A stretch of DNA of 11,830 bases, from positions 1 to 11,830 of the forward strand of contig PBZZ01000086.1 in NCBI GenBank assembly GCA_002730365.1, read 5' to 3'. The stretch is from Deltaproteobacteria bacterium. GTDB taxonomy: Bacteria; SAR324; NAC60-12. Below the pieces are notes generated by a model. That model ran no database searches, was not told where the DNA came from, and saw only the letters and a program-made list of their open reading frames with translations. The translations under genes and the position numbers were made by a program. Positions 6,613-11,830 of this stretch are shown here, one piece after another. Positions within the stretch are counted from its first letter, which is position 1. Every line of letters begins with the position of its first letter.

Positions 6613-7543
6613 CACTAAAATAATGACACGCCGTCCAACTCGGCTGGACAAGAAATTTGATCTCCTCCGTGAAAAAACGGAGAGAGGTGCGCTCAAGGCA
6701 GCATCTAGCAACCGAGCATTGAATAAACTAGCCAGTAACAAATTAGCTGTGCTAGGGCTGGCTTTTGTTACAATTATGATACTGTCCTCGGTTTTTGCTC
6801 CACTCGTGACTCAGTATGATCCCCAAAAAGTTGACCTGCGGATGATGCTCAAACCACCCAGCGCTGACCATATACTTGGTACAGACAAGATTGGTCGGGA
6901 TGTGTTTGCCCGTATCATTTATGGGGGCCGGATCTCGATTTTAGTGGGACTAGGTAGCGCTTTAGGAGCTGCTTTAATCGGTGTAAGCATCGGTGCTTAC
7001 ACCGCCTACAAAGGTGGGTGGCTAGATAGCACGTTTCTGCGAATCTCTGAAGTAGTCATGTCTTTCCCCCAAATCATCTTAGTTTTGATGCTAGTGACCA
7101 TCCTTGGGCAAAGCCTAATGAACCTGATCATCATCTTTACGCTAACAGGCTGGGGCAGCCTGTATCGACTAACCCGGGCGCAGATGCTATCACTGCGTGA
7201 GGAGGAATATGTCCAGGCACTTCGGGCTTTTGGCCTGAACACTTTCACCATTTGTTTCAAACACATCCTGCCGAACGCCCTCGGACCAATTATGGTGAAC
7301 ATCACCCTCAGTACAGCGATGTTCATCTTACAGGAAGCCGGGCTCAGTTTTCTTGGCCTTGGCGTCCCACTCAATATCCCAACCTGGGGAAATATCCTCA
7401 ATGTGGCCCAGGACCTACGAATTCTACAGAACTACTGGTGGGTCTGGCTCCCTTCTGCCATGACTATTTCCCTGTTTGTGTTGGCTATCAACTTTGTGGG
7501 AGACGGCCTGCGTGATACAACCGATCCCACAATGCAGGGTTGA
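6605..7543 (+). CDS. ABC importer inner-membrane permease, DppC/OppC type
   Basis: Second permease, 312 residues. It has the long cytoplasmic N-terminal arm typical of DppC (about 1-45), a first membrane segment LAVLGLAFVTIMILSSVFA (47-65), and then the hallmark GTDKIGRDVFARIIYGGRIS (92-111). The EAA docking loop is at about 201-224 (EYVQALRAFGLNTFTICFKHILPN). It closes with FVGDGLRDTTDP (297-308), the standard family ending. The likely start is an unusual TTG at 6605, overlapping the DppB stop by eight bases. AAGGA at 6594-6598, six bases upstream, supports it. The in-frame ATG at 6623 has no comparable site and would remove only six residues. It pairs with the upstream permease to form the channel. 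Confidence 0.95.
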   Translation: MSDTKIMTRRPTRLDKKFDLLREKTERGALKAASSNRALNKLASNKLAVLGLAFVTIMILSSVFAPLVTQYDPQKVDLRMMLKPPSADHILGTDKIGRDVFARIIYGGRISILVGLGSALGAALIGVSIGAYTAYKGGWLDSTFLRISEVVMSFPQIILVLMLVTILGQSLMNLIIIFTLTGWGSLYRLTRAQMLSLREEEYVQALRAFGLNTFTICFKHILPNALGPIMVNITLSTAMFILQEAGLSFLGLGVPLNIPTWGNILNVAQDLRILQNYWWVWLPSAMTISLFVLAINFVGDGLRDTTDPTMQG

Positions 7544-8553
7544 GGATGAGTGCTAATCAAAAGGTTCTGAGTGTCAAGGATCTGAAAACTTACATCTACG
7601 TGAACAACCGCTGCAATAAAGCGCTCGATGGGGTATCTTTCGATGCGTACCGCGGAAAAACACTTTGTATTGTCGGGGAAAGTGGCTGTGGTAAGAGCAT
7701 CACAGCTTCCAGCATCACTCAATTGCTACCTAAGCTATCTAGGATTGAGTCTGGGGAGATCGTCTATCATTCTGAAAAAGGCGACATCCGTATCGACCAA
7801 CTGGAGCGGAATGGGCAAGAAATGCGAGCATTGCGTGGGGCAGAGATTTCGATGATCTTTCAGGATCCAATGACAGCATTAAATCCTGTTTATCGTATTG
7901 GAGCGCAAATTTCCGAAGGCCTACAGTATCATTCTAAAAACACACTTGCTCAACTCAAGCAGATCTCCATTGAACTGCTGCAACAGATGGGAATTCCCCT
8001 AGCTGAACAGAGAGTGGATGATTACCCCCATCAGTTTTCAGGAGGTATGCGACAGCGTGCGATGATCGCAATGGCAATGTCGTGCAAGCCTAAGATTTTG
8101 ATTGCAGACGAACCTACCACAGCCCTAGACGTCACGATTCAAGCCCAGATTTTTGAACTGATTGAGGAACTGAAGCAGCGGAACAACACCGCAGTCATTC
8201 TGATCACCCATGATATGGGAGTTGTGGCTGAGTTGGCTGATCACGTGGCCGTGATGTACATGGGCAACATCGTGGAGCAGGGAACGGTTGATGATGTACT
8301 TCGGCGTCCGGCGCATCCCTACACTGAGGCATTACTGAAGTCGATCCCGATCCTGGGCAAAGGGAAACAACAACAAATCACTCCGATTCAGGGTTCAACC
8401 CCTGACCCCTATCAGCGTCCCAAAGGATGCCAATTCACACCTCGTTGCCCCTACGCTACCGAACAGTGCCAAGCCTTTCCAAGTTTCCAATCAATCAGTG
8501 AAACCCACGACACACTCTGCTGGCACAGTGAAAAGGTTTTGAGCAATGCCTAG
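7540..8553 (+). CDS. ABC importer ATPase, DppD/OppD type
   Basis: First of two ATPase subunits that power uptake from the cytoplasmic face. In the 337-residue numbering from TTG 7540, Walker A GESGCGKS is at 46-53, the Q-loop MIFQDPMTALNP at 105-116, the signature FSGGMRQR at 166-173, Walker B ILIADEP at 186-192, and the switch H224 in LITHDMG. The C-terminal oligopeptide-type extension (PAHPYTEALL...) holds four cysteines, C297, C303, C310 and C327. Cysteines in this extension bind a [4Fe-4S] cluster in some Dpp/Opp ATPases, so a cluster is possible. The more likely start is ATG 7546, two bases after the DppC stop, with CAGGG at 7535-7539; that gives 335 residues. It is intact in every nucleotide-binding motif. 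Confidence 0.95.
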   Translation: MRMSANQKVLSVKDLKTYIYVNNRCNKALDGVSFDAYRGKTLCIVGESGCGKSITASSITQLLPKLSRIESGEIVYHSEKGDIRIDQLERNGQEMRALRGAEISMIFQDPMTALNPVYRIGAQISEGLQYHSKNTLAQLKQISIELLQQMGIPLAEQRVDDYPHQFSGGMRQRAMIAMAMSCKPKILIADEPTTALDVTIQAQIFELIEELKQRNNTAVILITHDMGVVAELADHVAVMYMGNIVEQGTVDDVLRRPAHPYTEALLKSIPILGKGKQQQITPIQGSTPDPYQRPKGCQFTPRCPYATEQCQAFPSFQSISETHDTLCWHSEKVLSNA

Positions 8554-9562
8554 CCAAGACAAGATACTATATATCAAGGGCTTAAAAACCTATTTTCCTG
8601 TTCGAAAGGGGCTTTTACGCACCGTTGCTGCCCATGTCAAAGCAGTTGACGGAGTAGATCTGGAGATCTATCGAGGAGAAACACTTGGACTGGTTGGTGA
8701 GAGTGGCTGTGGCAAAACAACATTGGGGAAATCCATCATCCAACTTGTTGGGGCTGTTGGTGGGCAAATCCTCTATCAGGAGAGAGAGCAGACCTATGAT
8801 CTGCTGAACCTAAGCGCCGAAGAGTTCAAGCACATCCGTCAGAAAATTCAGATCGTCTTTCAAGACCCACACTCTTCACTCAATCCAGCCTTCACTGTTT
8901 TTGGTTCTCTGCAGGACCCACTCAAGCTCTATGGAGTAAAGAGCAAAGCAGAGCGTCGAAAAATTATTGGAGATCTGCTGGAAGCGGTCAACATGCGCAG
9001 AGAGCAGATGGATAATTACCCCCATGAATTTTCGGGTGGACAACGGCAACGCATCGGAATTGCCCGGGCTCTGTGTGTCAATCCAGAAGTTGTTATCTGT
9101 GATGAAGCAGTCAGCGCGCTTGATGTCTCCATCCAAGCCCAAGTGCTTCAACTGCTGCAAGAGATTAAGCAAGCACGAGGCTTGACTTACATCTTCATCA
9201 CACATGACTTGAGCGTGGTTGAATACATAAGTGACCGAGTTGCAGTAATGTACTTAGGGAAGATTGTCGAATTAGCAGAGAGTGAAGCACTTTATCGTAC
9301 ACCTCGTCATCCCTACACCCAGGCGTTGTTATCTGCCATTCCGATTGCGGATCTGGATCGGAAGAGTGACCGGATTGTCTTGGAAGGTGATGTTCCCAAT
9401 CCGGTTTCTCCTCCTTCGGGCTGCTCCTTTCATCCACGCTGTCCAAAATTCAAGTCTCTCTCAGAGCCAGAAAAAAAACGCTGCATGGTAGAATTTCCAC
9501 AACTCAGTGATGCTACCCAACTCACTCAACCACACCTGGTTTCCTGTCACTATCCCAATTGA
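8546..9562 (+). CDS. ABC importer ATPase, DppF/OppF type
   Basis: Second ATPase, 338 residues, expected to form the heterodimeric motor with the preceding gene product. Walker A GESGCGKTT is at 51-59, the Q-loop IVFQDPHSSLNP at 103-114, the signature FSGGQRQR at 162-169, Walker B VVICDEAVSALD at 182-193, and the switch H220 in FITHDLS. The N-terminus has the DppF-specific LKTYFPVRKG insert (13-22) that separates this type from DppD. The C-terminal extension PRHPYTQALLSAIP...GCSFHPRCP is present with its cysteines. The gene overlaps the DppD stop by eight bases (ATGCCTAG, 8546-8553), so translation is probably coupled. Its own ribosome site is weak. With this gene the importer is complete: binding protein, two permeases, two ATPases. 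Confidence 0.95.
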   Translation: MPSQDKILYIKGLKTYFPVRKGLLRTVAAHVKAVDGVDLEIYRGETLGLVGESGCGKTTLGKSIIQLVGAVGGQILYQEREQTYDLLNLSAEEFKHIRQKIQIVFQDPHSSLNPAFTVFGSLQDPLKLYGVKSKAERRKIIGDLLEAVNMRREQMDNYPHEFSGGQRQRIGIARALCVNPEVVICDEAVSALDVSIQAQVLQLLQEIKQARGLTYIFITHDLSVVEYISDRVAVMYLGKIVELAESEALYRTPRHPYTQALLSAIPIADLDRKSDRIVLEGDVPNPVSPPSGCSFHPRCPKFKSLSEPEKKRCMVEFPQLSDATQLTQPHLVSCHYPN

Positions 9563-9568
9563 ACCAAT

Positions 9569-10219
9569 ATGAATTTCCAAGAATTGAAGCATACCCTCTA
9601 CAGCGCTGTGCTCTCAGACACCCTGGATAGTTTGGGCTACCTGAATCAGGCACTGAGTTCAGGAATTCGGCCCCTTGATGACGGCATGATCCTTTGTGGG
9701 CTTGCACGCGTCGGCATCTACATGAAAATTTATCATGACGATGAAAAGGTGAATGTCTACGAGCATGAGATCGCTTTAATCGACAGCCTTCAACCCAGTG
9801 AAGTCGCAGTTCTACTCTGTCATCAACATCATGAGATTGCTCCTTGGGGAGAGCTACTCTCTACACGATCCCAGTATCTGAAAGCAGCTGGCTGCCTAAC
9901 GGATGGATCTGTTCGGGATGTAAAGCGTATTCGCCAGATGAATTTTCCTGTATTTGCCGGAAACATTGGACCTCTTGATAGCAAGCATCGCGGCAAGTTG
10001 ATGTGGTATGATGTTCCCGGGAAAATTCACGGAGTCAACGTCAACAGTGGAGACTTTATCTTTGGTGATGTGGACGGAGTGGTGATCGTACCTCGGCAAA
10101 TCACAGCAGAAGTCGTGGAGAAGGCACTACAGAAAGTGAGGGAAGAAAATCAGGTTCGCGGCATGTTAGAGAACGGAGTGAGCCTCGCCAAGGCCTTTGA
10201 AGAGCATGGGATCTTGTGA
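9569..10219 (+). CDS. RraA-like / HMG-CHA aldolase family protein
   Basis: Protein of 216 residues in the RraA-like family. This family covers regulators of RNase E activity and class II 4-hydroxy-4-methyl-2-oxoglutarate / 4-carboxy-4-hydroxy-2-oxoadipate aldolases and oxaloacetate decarboxylases. The aldolase-type residues are present: GELLSTRSQYLKAAG (94-108), then TDGSVRDV (111-118) with substrate-binding R116 and divalent-metal ligand D117. GDVDGVVIVP (166-175) is also typical. This retained R-D pair favours an enzyme over a regulator. It begins six bases after the DppF stop with little ribosome-site signal and overlaps the next start by four bases (GTGA). In this catabolic-looking operon a retro-aldol or decarboxylation step releasing pyruvate or a similar acid is plausible, but that is inference. 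Confidence 0.85.
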   Translation: MNFQELKHTLYSAVLSDTLDSLGYLNQALSSGIRPLDDGMILCGLARVGIYMKIYHDDEKVNVYEHEIALIDSLQPSEVAVLLCHQHHEIAPWGELLSTRSQYLKAAGCLTDGSVRDVKRIRQMNFPVFAGNIGPLDSKHRGKLMWYDVPGKIHGVNVNSGDFIFGDVDGVVIVPRQITAEVVEKALQKVREENQVRGMLENGVSLAKAFEEHGIL

Positions 10220-11088
10220 GTGAAACACGACAAATCGTAGATTGTCATGTCAACATCTGGGATCCAGATCACTATTCACAGAGCTACTTAGAGCAAATTG
10301 CCAGAGTGCGGCCCGGAGAATTGTTGGTCCCAACAGATGCAGACTCTATCTTTGCGGCGATGGAGCTTGCACATAAGGTGATCATCTTCTCTCCCCGCTA
10401 TGGCGATTCAGTGGGTATTCAAGGGGAAGACAGCACAGTCGTGAAGGCTATCCAGAAATATCCAGATAAGTTTGTAGGCTTTGCCTATTTTGATCCGAGA
10501 GAAGAAACGGCTATCGAAAAACTAAGATCTGTGATCGAAGATTATGGTTTGCAGGGTGTCAAGTACGGACCAATCTACAATGGTGTGCCGTTGGATGATC
10601 CCAGGATGGATCCACTCTATCGCTACTGTATCCAAGAAGATCTACCCCTGACGCTCCACATGGGAACAACTTTTGCCCACAATTCACCACTGGAATTGGG
10701 GCGTGCAATCCACGTGGACCCCATCGCACAGAAGTATCCAGATTTGAAGATCATCCTCGCCCACATGGGGCATCCATGGTACGAGGAGTGTGTAGCAGTG
10801 ATCCGGAAAAACCCCAACGTCTACGCGGAGGTTTCGGCGCTCTTTTACCGTCCCTGGCAATACTACAATATCCTGATCACTGCTCAGGAGTACTTGGTCA
10901 CAGATAAGATCTTTTTCGGCACTGACTATCCATTCACCACGCTAGAAGAGTCCAGCAGTGGCCTCAAAAACGTCAATCAGCTTGTAGAAGATTCAAAGCT
11001 TCCCAGAGTGACCGATGAAACCATCGACCGCATCCTCTATTCTTCTCCCTTCGAGCACTGGTGGCACCAGAATCCGCTCACTCTGTAG
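10216..11088 (+). CDS. Stand-alone amidohydrolase-2 family hydrolase/decarboxylase with HxN metal motif
   Basis: TIM-barrel enzyme of 290 residues in the amidohydrolase-2 (PF04909-like) family. Relatives include the lactonase LigI, hydratase LigJ, ACMS decarboxylase and resorcylate decarboxylases. Visible active-site positions are VDCHVNIWD (8-16), K116 in GVKYGP, H148 in TLHMG, H183 in ILAHMGHPW and D237 in FFGTDYPF. The first metal motif, normally HxH, is H11-V-N13, so one histidine is replaced by asparagine. The start is GTG at 10216, overlapping the RraA-like stop (GTGA). It is the last gene of the run and a distant relative of the N-terminal half of the fusion protein. Together with the RraA-like aldolase it recalls the LigI/LigJ plus LigK steps of protocatechuate 4,5-cleavage, but similarity by eye cannot establish that. 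Confidence 0.88.
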   Translation: MSETRQIVDCHVNIWDPDHYSQSYLEQIARVRPGELLVPTDADSIFAAMELAHKVIIFSPRYGDSVGIQGEDSTVVKAIQKYPDKFVGFAYFDPREETAIEKLRSVIEDYGLQGVKYGPIYNGVPLDDPRMDPLYRYCIQEDLPLTLHMGTTFAHNSPLELGRAIHVDPIAQKYPDLKIILAHMGHPWYEECVAVIRKNPNVYAEVSALFYRPWQYYNILITAQEYLVTDKIFFGTDYPFTTLEESSSGLKNVNQLVEDSKLPRVTDETIDRILYSSPFEHWWHQNPLTL

Positions 11089-11198
11089 TTAAACAGCTGT
11101 GATGCTGTTAATGAATATCATTCAGTTCAGTATCTTACCGCTCCAGAGCTTGTCTACAAAACGCAACACTAGAGCGGGATTGAACTAGCTCTTTTCGA
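11089..11198. other. Spacer between convergent genes, with weak terminator-like hairpins
   Basis: This 110-base gap separates the plus-strand run from the minus-strand pseudogene. Just after the amidohydrolase stop is a stem TTAAACAGC (11089-11097) / GCTGTTAA (11104-11111) with one bulged A and a six-base loop, but no U-tract. CCGCTC (11138-11143) and GAGCGG (11172-11177) can also pair. No open frame or RNA gene is evident. Confidence 0.5.
11171..11195 (+). terminator. Possible weak intrinsic terminator of the plus-strand operon
   Basis: Stem AGAGC (11171-11175) / GCTCT (11188-11192) with a 12-base loop, running into TTTT at 11192-11195. The stem is only five base pairs and the loop is large, so this is a tentative call. 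The symmetric stem could also act on the convergent gene. Confidence 0.25.
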
Positions 11199-11830
11199 TT
11201 ACCACTGTTCTCGACGAATCGCTGGTACTGAAGAAGGGTCTACACCAAATTCCTGCAAGAATTGCTCATACCAGACCTGCGTCTGTCCCGTATTGTAGTA
11301 GTACGCAATTGACGTATTCACCCAATCTCTCCAACGCTTGTCAGCTTCCATTCGAACACCTGCTGAAGAAGCGGATTGGCGGATTGGAGAGGGCAGGACA
11401 ATTTGCCCTCGGCCAATCTTCTTGCGCATTGCAATCAACGGAGGATGGAAAAGAGAGACTACATTGACTCGACCGGACTGGAACGCAGCGACAGATTCAC
11501 CATTGCTGGGAAAGCGAAGAATCTCTGCTTTATTCAGACGAGCTGAGACATAGGTATCCATGGTCGTCCCCTGGGTCACGGAGATCTTAGCACCAGACTT
11601 GTTGAGATCTTCCCAGCTTAATATTCAGATCATAATCAGCCAATACTGCCAGTGCGTAATACAAAAGAGGTTGGGCTGGAAAATCGATGGCAAGTGCACG
11701 CTTGGGGGTCGCATCCAAGACAAACATCACGTCAATTTTGTTAGCTTGTAGTGCCGCAACCCCAGTACTCCATGTCAACTCGACAGGCTCAAATTCGACG
11801 TCCATTTCCTTAGCCATCTGTTTACCAATG
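11199..11830 (-). pseudogene. SBP family 3 (polar amino acid type) binding protein, C-terminal part, broken by a frameshift
   Basis: Reads right to left and enters from the right edge, so the N-terminal part is not visible. The first frame (edge to stop at 11589-11587) gives IGKQMAKEMDVEFEPVELTW, then LQANKIDVMFVLDATPKRA and FPAQPLLYYALAVLADYDLNIK: typical family-3 text in which the solute pocket is built from ..DVMF...TPKRA... It then turns to LGRSQQVWC-stop. The expected continuation WEDLNKSGAKISVTQGTTMD lies in another frame and runs to TAA at 11201-11199 (ending VPAIRREQW). The switch is at about 11617, at AAGCTGG on the minus strand. Losing two bases from an ancestral AAGAGCTGG would explain it, as would one extra base. 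It is convergent with the operon and unlikely to belong to it. It could be a real pseudogene or a sequencing error. Confidence 0.8.

Noticed and set aside
6990..7003. Short inverted repeat near GGTGTAAGCATCGG/GGTGCTTACACCGC in the permease gene
   Set aside because: It falls within conserved membrane-segment codons of DppC and is probably coincidental, with no gene boundary nearby.
7006..7401. 131-codon minus-strand open frame inside the DppC-type permease gene
   Set aside because: It lies wholly antisense to a well-supported gene, its translation resembles no family, and it has no ribosome site context.
11587..11640. Programmed frameshift in the family-3 binding protein
   Set aside because: There is no slippery heptamer or downstream stimulatory structure, and this family does not use frameshifting.

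Overview
The window carries one long plus-strand gene run, followed by a convergent, frameshifted gene entering from the right edge. It looks like the chromosome of a Gram-negative bacterium. The periplasmic binding protein has a plain Sec signal peptide with no lipobox, and the importer has the five-part Dpp/Opp layout common in Proteobacteria. Base composition is moderate and genes are tightly packed. I cannot name the organism; a marine or environmental proteobacterium is only a guess.

Region 1 (about 2-3887) holds enzyme genes coupled by overlaps. They are a phytanoyl-CoA-dioxygenase-like Fe(II)/2-oxoglutarate oxygenase (start outside the window), an SDR oxidoreductase, and a 778-residue fusion of an amidohydrolase-2 TIM barrel to a glutamate-1-semialdehyde-aminomutase-like class III aminotransferase.

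Region 2 (3984-9562) is a complete dipeptide/oligopeptide/opine/nickel-type ABC importer: binding protein, two permeases, two ATPases. A 12-bp hairpin lies between the binding-protein gene and the permeases. The binding protein is the most striking object here. Its family-5 fold appears circularly permuted: after the signal peptide comes the part that normally forms the second half (beginning at the SDPRVRQAIAYAID-type motif), then a short linker, then the part that is normally N-terminal, ending just where the second half would normally begin.

Region 3 (9569-11088) adds an RraA/HMG-aldolase-like protein and a second, stand-alone amidohydrolase-2 protein with a changed metal motif (HxN instead of HxH). 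Spacing through regions 1-3 suggests one operon, or two closely coupled ones. It would import a small organic molecule and process it by oxidation, dehydrogenation, hydrolysis, transamination or amino-group shift, and aldol/decarboxylase chemistry. The substrate cannot be read from the sequence.

Region 4 (11199 to the right edge, minus strand) is the C-terminal part of a family-3 (polar amino acid type) binding protein broken by a frameshift near 11617. No tRNA, rRNA, CRISPR array, insertion sequence or phage gene was seen, and no gene-free stretch exceeds about 110 bases.
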